From an uncultured Clostridia bacterium (GTDB taxonomy: Bacteria; Bacillota; Clostridia; TANB77; CAG-508): a DNA stretch of 64,000 bases. Within the stretch, counting starts at the first letter, position 1, and every line of letters begins with the position of its first letter. Position numbers and translations under genes: made by a program. Of the stretch, positions 57,901-63,430 are shown piece after piece. The DNA is taken from assembly GCA_944390285.1 (NCBI GenBank), contig CALXPN010000004.1, positions 1 through 64,000 of the forward strand. Reading direction: 5' to 3'. A model generated the notes under the pieces. It did not search any database and was not told the DNA's origin. It saw nothing but the letters and a program-made list of their open reading frames with translations.

Positions 57901-58537
57901 CTTCTTGATTATCATTTGTTTGCTCATTATTACTTGATGAATTAATCTCATTATTATTTTCTATTATCTCTGATGTATTTCTTGTTTCTGATTGTACTTG
58001 TACTGCTCTTTCAAATAATGAACTCGCCTCATTACTGTTAGATTCTTGTATAGTTTGTTCTTGGCTTTCTTGCATATCTGCATCTTGAGATTGTATTTGG
58101 GTTGTATTACTATTTTCTATAGTGGCATTAGGATTTATCTCTTGATTTACAGAGTTTTGTATATTGTTTTGTATTGAAGAATTTATATTTGAAATTTCAT
58201 TTGTACTAGTTTCTGGTTTTATATTTATATTTTCTGAAACATAGAATTTTTGAGCATAAATTCCCTGAACTTTCTCTGGTAACAATATATAATAATTTCC
58301 ATCTTCATCTTGACGCAATTCTAAATCTTGAGCAAGCATATTTTCTGTTTCTAATTCTGTAAAATTAACAGTAGTCATTGGTACTGTTTGTTCTGATTTT
58401 GTTAGAAAATTAATACTATATATTATGCATAAACATATAATCAAAGCTACTACTATTACTATATTTCTTTTTCTACTTATATTTATTTTTTTTATTCTAT
58501 TTTGTTTATTTTTTTCTCTTTTTGACTTCCTTAACAT
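48998..58537 (-). CDS. Giant repeat-rich surface protein (3179 residues)
   Basis: ATG at 58537 follows GGGAG; an earlier in-frame ATG has no RBS. Order: basic cytosolic tail (1-24), transmembrane anchor (about 25-46), Ser/Thr/Asn/Glu-rich linker (about 65-290), a beta region with an InlB-type LYANW repeat (about 700-750), a likely right-handed beta-helix (about 770-1180), a beta-trefoil-like module with QYLITNGTGVN, GNGYTIQNASNGRYLSV and WYGSEWSV (about 1200-1350), about 28 tandem YGGG-type units of roughly 20-25 residues (about 1365-2190), and C-terminal beta domains. No LPXTG motif. It probably acts as a long stalk adhesin. Confidence 0.88.
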   Translation of the reverse strand: MLRKSKREKNKQNRIKKINISRKRNIVIVVALIICLCIIYSINFLTKSEQTVPMTTVNFTELETENMLAQDLELRQDEDGNYYILLPEKVQGIYAQKFYVSENINIKPETSTNEISNINSSIQNNIQNSVNQEINPNATIENSNTTQIQSQDADMQESQEQTIQESNSNEASSLFERAVQVQSETRNTSEIIENNNEINSSSNNEQTNDNQEVVTNTVISEDGGIANIVTPSENTVSESNTIIENTVTNNQGDETQSQTNTVTNSIASQNVISNEVTSNTVEDGLILKNNQEESNIPEGFDEYLPGEKVYINKEIADNNSAQVVVEYQTIEIEGLKLYKQELIASDDQAQIKATGYIPLGANLNIVKEDINSIVELKSDVEELKDSDVLLAYDIKIMDGEKEFQPKDYFQTVQVEIVSQTQLAGKINNVPVEVIHIAENPEKNEINFEKISLAEKNEDNIEFITNEFSTYAVLAYAQIQDDYVYLYDYDSDYNYYMGKNYTDNNKGENQNIYNDSNLAKVTINYYGYDYTENIHETKTFSVTPSWQNQGTSDRWGNRNYTISITANTSNNQFVDNKQNWQMSFTLPQSAIDLFLPSETENNNDNISVSYANGMVTLSANNWDMWTQNSLTSYSLELTLSFSNTVSINSVTGLNLNGVEKNIIGYVSADENERQSLFTYVKCIPITNNQISFELIDNPYMDRPAGFGFDGWTTNEQGYSFSLDNETKVQTLTVGTNGSKDITINLYANWEEANIVFIDASSGTNSTSGDVGLSISNPVRTWNNVNSVLGRNIKTAQNASNRELNIIVLIGGTLENLNTLNSRAYTLTSLYDGIDYRHSGATLNLASNFTLQNDLQLDYLNITGSNSYTSTTTTGTISRYIIGNARNLRIGRGMMPLNVSGYQTTFAQIQGTANRQNRKYRLVIESGKYANIQSGSTSSVTATMASTMILGCDYDRATANNSNLSVYNRTATRSGSGTLTPSDSTKPLFEIIVKSGTFGMDYFNTGRTDFAFSGIYLGGHSSGTDNGDRIMIVEGGNIANLIGGLAIQDDESTVKTCIYVKGGTIQSIVGGAGVSTTRGDRTIQVTDGTIVYSVSGGSNGYTAGESSSANPTGQLVGDTLVYIGGNAVIGTADITSSLYYVNAGSVLGAGNGNDILPDTAGKVNSTHVIIDGNAKISNSVYGGGNYGLVGDTVSSGGSGGSGEPVIEFTDESNNIVSGEQYLITNGTGVNSSTIMTASGNSIDNAELIDTEIPSQNDQWIVRRSGNGYTIQNASNGRYLSVSTWGRASLSLSTQSTVFTYSNNRLYTTSGWRTYYIFLDTGWYGSEWSVSTSSRDADDIYFLKYTEIPKDPEEPVEDPESLPTKVKIDILGGTIANDVYGGANQNKINGSVDINMSGGTVNGAIYGGSNTSGEIVGATDISIEGGTIGKSDNLSDIIFGGGKGENTNVSQTAKINIADKQKDIYLYGYIYGGSALGKVSSNSYVNINDDLSNQMSILLNGDVYGGGKGDNTTSAQNLGNVNVTIDGGTFSSARVFGGCNVNGSVSGNILVKIGENYATVLDEVYGGGNQASITNTTVSDYVYLYKNSEVENAFNGGNQAGIDGDNTQTPRSINSIGATITNIYGGSNESGSLIETHLNISENSTIQNVYGGGCGEGTTVTGNTDVNIENSTIENVYGGGNEGNVNGNTDISINTSTINNTSYGGGKAAEVNGTTNLNIDNSIATEIYGGGEEGRVTNTSNKATNVYANDVTANNIYGGGKGTGAIVSGTTNIELISTNKTTTVNDSVYGGGNAGAVESNTVVTITSSNIQNSIYGGGNQASVNGTTSVAVENSNANDVYGGGNQGEVGNTTAVSVLSSNIESSVYGGGNQGEVKGNTTVIVSNQNSTDPGNMPEVKQSVFGGGKSANVNGTTVSLIENAKTQNVFGGGDQGEVTESTNVYITESVVSQELFGGGNGADASGDGKSPGKIGQNTNVQISNAEINKLFGAGKGVTAFVGGDTNVDLLEGAIIQTDAYGGGDNGYVEGSTYVNLLSPTINGSIYAAGNGAKATVYGDSHIYSEGTTLVEGNLYGGGNAAETGNTGDITAIATVDIAGIIINGNIYGGANSSQINGNTVINIGNEAINTYYGEDKGYKQGKIEIAGTIYGGGQSMNVNSDVWDDTAISVTNEIYINVYGDGYDTTENNTLNIGGSIFGSGNASNAAKDGYITIKNFGTEENRKKLQSIQRCSIARMDNSVIMIAGVKDSTSQYKETPFTFNKIAELKIQNNTTLYLKNGANRVSKFESLNADGQTYATVEINDDYTVNASSDNRIYMANGVNLNICYGDPQKLEVSPVKGMTFFGMYKSATEGDDDPDAIYKGIYDEEYKTGGEITDWNSREFLRTYVYGEHTRNPEQDVEKDGFYTNYEALDEGYDYGNISSDNYSAKSYTAYIYPTPTGEYTYYYWYAGPDQDTYIYDLELVASKFSTLGAVELPFSDMNFPDATLTMSGIDTSGLESNVEFVNKNEIENISTSNEANSKFGLSMKTGNTGWSSSGSTDFYTNAYEGTEKYQFENAETTPSLSFFLHHSNNITEDRNLGRYTITMNLTYWRDSLNRGTALVIINIQMYTRIYEGVGYNTAITPGMQYDLFTGTLTNITTKSSFSAYFEMGEQNFFDSLKQTIDDTGLTVPDDYYNNSYRVISSGTYVFPENTTITMIDRYDRSNPSYYYYTVSKQDEEAGKTLFRLDEFLVMGSIDEKYSEAEMREKYYLEDMDYQYENFIFIVNFEGANFDSYADGSRITPERTYFEMFLRLDVEQNGETATIDLAKIINDQYQTTGYGIYKTDTTIGIEASLSRDKIYLGNDVYLNVKTTYNASNSDATIFDTRYFDKKLGVKLTFYYKNDTGDFEEVAGGTILGTEFELNGNSYYPRADGTTRIKIAELVSNSSSSITMVTENSVLPTGEYRIKVESFGSADGIYFGIESSASDIVDMEIVNDIYGLKSTLDADKQAIIDSKTGRTLNDEGYVSESEEDNKIDINLEYQSGLSNPFITVSLYRRNYDNADEENINPYDTSYTLVDLRDYVTNELKVPEEILSSYDETDPEESEFINSLKKLDKEYIALTTDEIKAKVVDDLVSVTFDNLSYELKQGLKTGTYRLVFKLYDTNDITAGRDVVDSDGNITTVNYNIREYQEIGDAFSYIIIK
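51960..54440 (-). repeat. Tandem YGGG-type repeats inside the giant protein
   Basis: About 28 units of 60-75 bp encode x-VYGGGN-x-G-x-V-x-G-x-T-x-V-x-I-x-x-S-x-I (variants YGGGK, FGGGD, YGGSN). The DNA repeats are close in sequence, for instance CCACCATATA and CCTCCATATA. Such arrays can slip or recombine and can be collapsed in assembly. In protein they fit a beta-solenoid with a glycine-rich turn in each rung. Confidence 0.85.
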
Positions 58538-58630
58538 ATAATACTCCCAATATAATATATTACACTCATATTCTATCATAGGTATATCTAAAATTAAAGT
58601 TTTTTTCAATTTTGTAATAAAAATGAAAAA

Positions 58631-58666
58631 AAAGATAAGCTTTCTTTCTTTTGAAAGCTTATCTTT
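58631..58666 (-). terminator. Terminator after the first TasA-like gene
   Basis: AAAGATAAGCTTTC (58631-58644) pairs perfectly with GAAAGCTTATCTTT (58653-58666) around TTTCTTTT. A T run follows on the minus strand. It separates the TasA-like genes from the giant gene. Confidence 0.85.
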
Positions 58667-58682
58667 ATATTATAACTTATCT

Positions 58683-59735
58683 TTATACATAAGGATCTAA
58701 ACTAAAACTTAAGTTATATTCAATATCTGTTCCTGATGCATTGTTTTCACAGTCTATATCTTGTCCTTCAACCCAAATATATACTCTATACTTTGTAGCA
58801 CCTGCTGTTAGACCACTTGGCATTTGAAGGTTTGGTGTTTCAGCTTTTTTAGTTGTCCAAATAGCTGCTGCCCCAGTCTCTCCTGTTGTAATAGTTGTAA
58901 ATTCGTCTCTTCCTTTAGCTGCTGATAATTCTATATCTGCAAATTCTTTGTTTGTTCCATCATATTCAATTGGGTCTGCATCTACTAATGGTAATGACAT
59001 ATCTGTCCAACCTAAAGTATAACCATTTTCTCTACCTTTTTCAGTATGTGTATCTGCATTTGGTTCCCACATTACAACTTCTCCACCTGCAGTAGATAAA
59101 CTTTGTGTTGCACCTGTATCTTCAGGATCTGGATTTGTCGCACCTTTTATTAAAGCTATACGTGATGCATTCTCTAATCCCTTTTTAGCCCCTCCAGTTT
59201 CTTCTGCAGAACCTGACATATATAAAGCATTATTCTCTACTGTATCTTTTAAGAATATATCAAATGCAAAATAATATCCTGCTGCATATTCATCTGGATC
59301 ATCTAATAAACCTTCTCTATATGTATCTTTATCTTCTTGTAATACAGAAGTTAATAGATATTTTCCATATGTACCAGAACCAGTATCCAAGTCTGTATTT
59401 ACATCACCATAAAACATTTTTAATTTTCCATTATCTTCCTCTAAAGCTGTTGAAACTGGTGCCATTAATTCAGGTAATTGATTAACAGAACCTGCATATG
59501 TTTGATATGCATCTTTTAAATCTTGATAATCTAATACAGTTTTCCATTCAATACCATCTGCTGAAATCTGAAGTCCACTTGAAGTTGCTACTTTAACATC
59601 AATGTTATCTATGTTTACAGTTCTATTAGCTGTAAACCAAGCGTAAGTAGACATGATTAAAAGCACTGCTGACAATAATAAAATTAACAATAAATTATTA
59701 AGTCTTTTTTGACTTGCTTTTGTTCTTTTCTTCAT
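58683..59735 (-). CDS. TasA/camelysin-like secreted protein, 350 residues
   Basis: The N-terminus has a basic start, a hydrophobic core LLLILLLSAVLLIMSTYAWFT (about 14-34) and the AWFT box that marks SipW-type TasA/camelysin substrates. After the likely cut, NIDNIDVKVATSSGLQISAD follows, and the mature beta domain ends YNLSFSLDPYV. TasA-like proteins build biofilm fibres. RBS AGGAGG. The last gene before the terminator, downstream of the gene at 59751. Confidence 0.8.
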   Translation of the reverse strand: MKKRTKASQKRLNNLLLILLLSAVLLIMSTYAWFTANRTVNIDNIDVKVATSSGLQISADGIEWKTVLDYQDLKDAYQTYAGSVNQLPELMAPVSTALEEDNGKLKMFYGDVNTDLDTGSGTYGKYLLTSVLQEDKDTYREGLLDDPDEYAAGYYFAFDIFLKDTVENNALYMSGSAEETGGAKKGLENASRIALIKGATNPDPEDTGATQSLSTAGGEVVMWEPNADTHTEKGRENGYTLGWTDMSLPLVDADPIEYDGTNKEFADIELSAAKGRDEFTTITTGETGAAAIWTTKKAETPNLQMPSGLTAGATKYRVYIWVEGQDIDCENNASGTDIEYNLSFSLDPYV

Positions 59736-59750
59736 TTTTTTCCTCCTATA

Positions 59751-60449
59751 TTAATCAATATGCTCTTCTGTAATGTCCATATGCATTTTCATTTCTCCAC
59801 CTAGTAATGCGTTAGTACAATCTGGATCATCTCCTTCAATAAAAATGACTATTGTGAATCTGTCAATATCTCCAGGAGAGAAATCTTGTCTAGATTCCAA
59901 CATTACAGTATCTTCGGAATAAAAAGCTTTAGTACCTTCCTCTGGTTCTTCTGTTGTTCCATTTAATTTGGCATAAACTGTTTGCTCCCCATTTAGATAT
60001 ACCATAACCCTTATCGCTTCATCTACATTTAATATAACATCATCTATTGGAATTGAATACCAATAATTCACTGCTTCTTTACCTTCATTTTCAATATAGA
60101 AAGTATATGCAATATAATTATCACCATTATGAGAACCTTCTGCCTCACCATCTAAATTTTCTGGTAACCAATCTATAGATATGTTATCCATGTCCTCCAT
60201 ACTATCAGCTTCTAATTCTCTTGACACTACTTTTTCATTTAGTTTTTCATATATTACTATTCCTTTATCCCAGCTCAAATTTCTATCTAGTATAACAGTA
60301 AAATTTCCAGCTTTGTAGATAATTTCTAGAATAAAATATAATAATATTAGAAAAATCAATAAAATTAATAATGCCAATCTAATTAATTTGATTCTGAAGT
60401 CACGCTTGTAAATTTTCTTAGAGGTTGTGGCAAATTCAAACTTTGTCAT
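59751..60449 (-). CDS. TasA/camelysin-related anchored protein, 232 residues
   Basis: A transmembrane segment (about 22-46, IRLALLILLIFLILLYFILE) follows a basic tail, and a beta domain then carries WLPENLDGEAEGSHNGDNYI, FYIENEGKEAVNYWYSIPID and a C-terminal Asp/Glu-rich region ending MDITEEHID. The AWFT-type box is absent, so it may remain anchored rather than being cleaved by SipW (inference). Middle strand pattern IENEGKEAVNY is typical of TasA-family NExGxxAV strands. RBS AGGAGGTG. Confidence 0.65.
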   Translation of the reverse strand: MTKFEFATTSKKIYKRDFRIKLIRLALLILLIFLILLYFILEIIYKAGNFTVILDRNLSWDKGIVIYEKLNEKVVSRELEADSMEDMDNISIDWLPENLDGEAEGSHNGDNYIAYTFYIENEGKEAVNYWYSIPIDDVILNVDEAIRVMVYLNGEQTVYAKLNGTTEEPEEGTKAFYSEDTVMLESRQDFSPGDIDRFTIVIFIEGDDPDCTNALLGGEMKMHMDITEEHID

Positions 60450-60534
60450 TTGAACTACTTCACCTCCTATATAGACTTAGCGATCATAGATTAGACATAC
60501 ATATTGAATTTTGCATATTCTCTAATTTATATTA

Positions 60535-60563
60535 ATTTTAACATAACTAATTTTTATACTCAA
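60535..60563 (-). promoter_or_regulatory. Minus-strand promoter of the TasA-like operon
   Basis: On the minus strand TTGAGT (60563-60558), a 17-nt spacer and TAAAAT (60540-60535) form a housekeeping-type promoter about 85 nt upstream of the 59751-60449 gene. Confidence 0.55.
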
Positions 60564-60614
60564 TTACATTATTTTTACATTTTTTTCACATATTTGTTAC
60601 ATTTTTTACTTTAA

Positions 60615-60643
60615 TTGACTAAAAAATTTCTCTATGATAAAAT
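60615..60643 (+). promoter_or_regulatory. Plus-strand promoter of the divergent TasA-like gene
   Basis: TTGACT (60615-60620), a 17-nt spacer and TAAAAT (60638-60643) lie 60 nt before the ATG at 60704, which has AGAAAGGAA as RBS. It is back-to-back with the minus-strand promoter, 52 bp apart, so one regulator site between could control both. Confidence 0.6.
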
Positions 60644-60703
60644 TTTTTTATAAATACATTTTCAAAATAAAATTTTTTCTGTATAGAAAGGAATAATTGT
60701 TTT

Positions 60704-61837
60704 ATGAACAAAATAAATGAAAATAGAGAAAAGAAATCTTTTAAATATATTATACTTATATTAATTCTTATTTTGCTTTTTATCATAATTGGATCTACAT
60801 ATTCAAAATATATAACTCAAACAGATAATTTAACAAATTTAGATATATCTAATTGGAATATAAAAGTAAATAATTTGGATATTACAGAAAATAAAAATTT
60901 TTCAGATACAATTACTTTAACTTTAGATCAAAATGAAAATGTAGCACCTGGTGTCATTGTTCCAACAACTACTGGTTCTTTTGAAGTAAATTTAGAATCT
61001 ACTGGAACAGAACTTCCTTTTCAATATGAATTTAAAATTTCAGATACTCAAATAGATACAACAAGTAGTTATACAACAACATTAAAAGAAGAACCTTGGT
61101 CTACTGATAACATAACATTCACTTATCCTATAATATTAAATTTAGATTACTCATATTTAGATAAACCTATTTGGTATTATTATACAAATACAGAATCACC
61201 TTATAATTCTGGTCAATTTTATGATGAATTAGAAATACAAATTGTTTTGCCAGATGGTTTTTCTTGTGAACCCACATATCTTGGAAATTGTTTAAATTAT
61301 AGTATAGATGGAAATGTCGTAAAATTTACTCCACAATGGTATTCATGGAATAAATCTTCAAGTACTGATGTAATATTCCCAGATTCCAATAACCCAACTT
61401 ATTCAAGTAATAATTATTCAGACAATACTCTTACTCAAGAACTACATTTAACTTATAATGGAAAAATTGATGTAAATTTAGATAATTTTTGGAATAGTAT
61501 TTCTATAGATGGAAAACAAATTTTAAAAAATAATTTACCAGATTATAAAATTGTAGCTTATTCATTAAATGGTGGAGAAAAAACACCTGTTACAGAAGAT
61601 AATGGTACAATAACAGGCATAGTTGAACCTCCTACAGATGCTGATGGAAATTTTACTGGTGCACAAGTTATAAATAATTTTAAATTATATGTTGAATGGT
61701 ATGATGGTGCAGATAATGTATTTGACAATCCTCAAGATGTAGCTGCTTCAAAACCTACTAGCCAAACACAAGGAATCGCAAGCATTCCAGTTGAATTAAA
61801 AATTACACAAATAGATCCAAATACACAAAATCCTTAA
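60704..61837 (+). CDS. TasA-like anchored/secreted protein, 377 residues (plus strand)
   Basis: After a basic start and a transmembrane/signal core (about 14-33, YIILILILILLFIIIGSTYS) comes TYSKYITQTDNLTNLDISNW, which resembles the SipW-processed start of TasA-family proteins with the WNIKVNNLDIT strand. The rest is beta-rich with aromatic stretches (PIWYYYTNTESPYN, WYSWNKSSS). The C-terminus ends ITQIDPNTQNP. Divergent from the other TasA-like genes and the only plus-strand gene apart from murC. Confidence 0.7.
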   Translation: MNKINENREKKSFKYIILILILILLFIIIGSTYSKYITQTDNLTNLDISNWNIKVNNLDITENKNFSDTITLTLDQNENVAPGVIVPTTTGSFEVNLESTGTELPFQYEFKISDTQIDTTSSYTTTLKEEPWSTDNITFTYPIILNLDYSYLDKPIWYYYTNTESPYNSGQFYDELEIQIVLPDGFSCEPTYLGNCLNYSIDGNVVKFTPQWYSWNKSSSTDVIFPDSNNPTYSSNNYSDNTLTQELHLTYNGKIDVNLDNFWNSISIDGKQILKNNLPDYKIVAYSLNGGEKTPVTEDNGTITGIVEPPTDADGNFTGAQVINNFKLYVEWYDGADNVFDNPQDVAASKPTSQTQGIASIPVELKITQIDPNTQNP

Positions 61838-61871
61838 ATATTTTTACAAAATTAATTTTAAAATAATTAAT

Positions 61872-61900
61872 AAAGTCCAGTATCATATATACTGGACTTT
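61872..61900. terminator. Bidirectional terminator between TasA-like genes
   Basis: AAAGTCCAGTAT (61872-61883) and ATACTGGACTTT (61889-61900) form a perfect 12-bp stem around CATAT with A and T runs at both ends. It ends the plus-strand gene and the converging minus-strand gene. Confidence 0.85.
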
Positions 61901-61916
61901 TAATATACTTTATATT

Positions 61917-62729
61917 TTATGGGTTATTTTCCTCTCCTTCTGCTTGAACAGCTTCAATATGTAAATCAACTCTTATACAATATTTATCTCCTCCAGCCTC
62001 ATAAAATTCATATGCTGCTTTTCCCCACTGTGTATCTATAATATCATTATTATCTATTTGTAAATCTGTATCACCTGTTTCATATGGCCAAACAACTTCA
62101 AATTTAATTATTGTTGTATCACCCGTCTGCATAATAGTCTCTGAACCATCATATAATACATCATTTAAGTATATTTGTATTTTAAAAGGATAATCATTCA
62201 TAATCTTATTTAACAAATCTTCTGCTGTAAACTCTTTAATTACTCCATTTTCTTCATATTGATCTCCTACACTATAAGTTTCATCTAAAATTGTAACAGA
62301 TTTTACTTCACATATAAGTTTTGCTTCAGATTCTCCTTTATTTCTAGCTGTAATTTCTTGTGTAGCATCTGGCATACCTGGATATATTTGCTCAACTGTA
62401 AATGTGAAATCTTCATTTTGTTCACCATTTGAAAGTTCAAATTCCCAACTTTTTATATGTATATCCATACTAGATGAAACTGTAGAAACATATATAAACC
62501 AAGCATAAGTATTAACAAGAAGAGTTAGTAAAAGTAAAAGAACTGTTCTTACTTTCAATCCATTTTTTAATCTTAAACTAACACTCTTTTTGGATTTTTT
62601 TGTAGTCTTTTTTGTTTTATTAATTCGTTTTTCTTTTTTACTACTATTCAATTCATCTTCAATTGCATCATAAAGAATTTTTTCTTTCAATTCTTTATCT
62701 TCAATTAGTTCTAGATCATCTGAACTCAT
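61917..62729 (-). CDS. TasA/camelysin-like protein with AWF box, 270 residues
   Basis: A Lys/Arg-rich tail (about 1-62) precedes the hydrophobic core VRTVLLLLLTLLVNTYAWFI, whose TYAWF box marks a SipW-type substrate. The mature part begins STVSSSMDIHIKSWEFELSN, followed by beta strands (FTVEQIYPGMPDATQEITAR, KLICEVKSVTI). ATG at 62729 chosen for GGAAGGAG 6 nt before it; TTG at 62744 lies upstream in frame. It lies 31 nt after the SipW-like gene, so they are one operon. Confidence 0.78.
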   Translation of the reverse strand: MSSDDLELIEDKELKEKILYDAIEDELNSSKKEKRINKTKKTTKKSKKSVSLRLKNGLKVRTVLLLLLTLLVNTYAWFIYVSTVSSSMDIHIKSWEFELSNGEQNEDFTFTVEQIYPGMPDATQEITARNKGESEAKLICEVKSVTILDETYSVGDQYEENGVIKEFTAEDLLNKIMNDYPFKIQIYLNDVLYDGSETIMQTGDTTIIKFEVVWPYETGDTDLQIDNNDIIDTQWGKAAYEFYEAGGDKYCIRVDLHIEAVQAEGEENNP

Positions 62730-62760
62730 AGTATCTCCTTCCAAAATTTTGTCTGATTAT

Positions 62761-63402
62761 TTATCTACTTGTATTATCTTCTTCATCTTCATCAGTATAA
62801 CTGTCATCATCTTCTTCGCTATCTTCATACTCATCAGTATCTTCTTCTGAATTATTATTTAATCTATCTTTATCTATAAAAGAATCTTTTAATTGTAAGA
62901 ATATTAGAATTGCAAAAGGTATGAAAAAGATTATATAAAATGCTGTCATATTATTCATTAATTTTGTAAATAAACTTATAAGAACACATTTATATATTAC
63001 TTTTCCATAAATTTGATCTGAAGTTATAGGAGGATCTTCTTCATTATTTGCATCACCTTTTGTTGTAAATATTTTTCCATTCTCTCCATCTTCTATATTA
63101 ATAATCCTATGTGTTACAACTCTTCCAGAAAAAGTTCCTTTTTCTCCAAGATATGAAACTACCTCTCCTTTAACTAATGAATTTGTATCCACTTCTTTTA
63201 CAACAATTACATCTCCAACTTCATATGTTGGAACCATACTTCCTGTTGCTACATTAAAAATTCTATATCCTCCTATTGCTATTTTATTATTTGAAAATCT
63301 TTGCAACGCAAGTACTAGAATTAATAGAATAAGTACTATTATACAAATTATTTTTATTATTGTAATTATAATATTTAGAATATCAATTTTATTTTCTTTC
63401 AT
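62761..63402 (-). CDS. SipW-like signal peptidase with an acidic tail
   Basis: This 213-residue protein has TM1 (about 8-30), then VATGSMVPTYEVGDVIVVKE (catalytic Ser about 53), GRVVTHRIINIED with His instead of Lys, and GDANNEEDPPITSDQIYGKV (catalytic Asp). A second membrane helix follows (about 150-170). The last 35 residues are almost all Asp/Glu/Ser (EEDTDEYEDSEEDDDSYTDE), unusual for the family. It presumably processes the neighbouring TasA-like proteins. Confidence 0.88.
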   Translation of the reverse strand: MKENKIDILNIIITIIKIICIIVLILLILVLALQRFSNNKIAIGGYRIFNVATGSMVPTYEVGDVIVVKEVDTNSLVKGEVVSYLGEKGTFSGRVVTHRIINIEDGENGKIFTTKGDANNEEDPPITSDQIYGKVIYKCVLISLFTKLMNNMTAFYIIFFIPFAILIFLQLKDSFIDKDRLNNNSEEDTDEYEDSEEDDDSYTDEDEEDNTSR

Positions 63403-63430
63403 TTTTATATCCTTCTATTTTAGATTTTTA

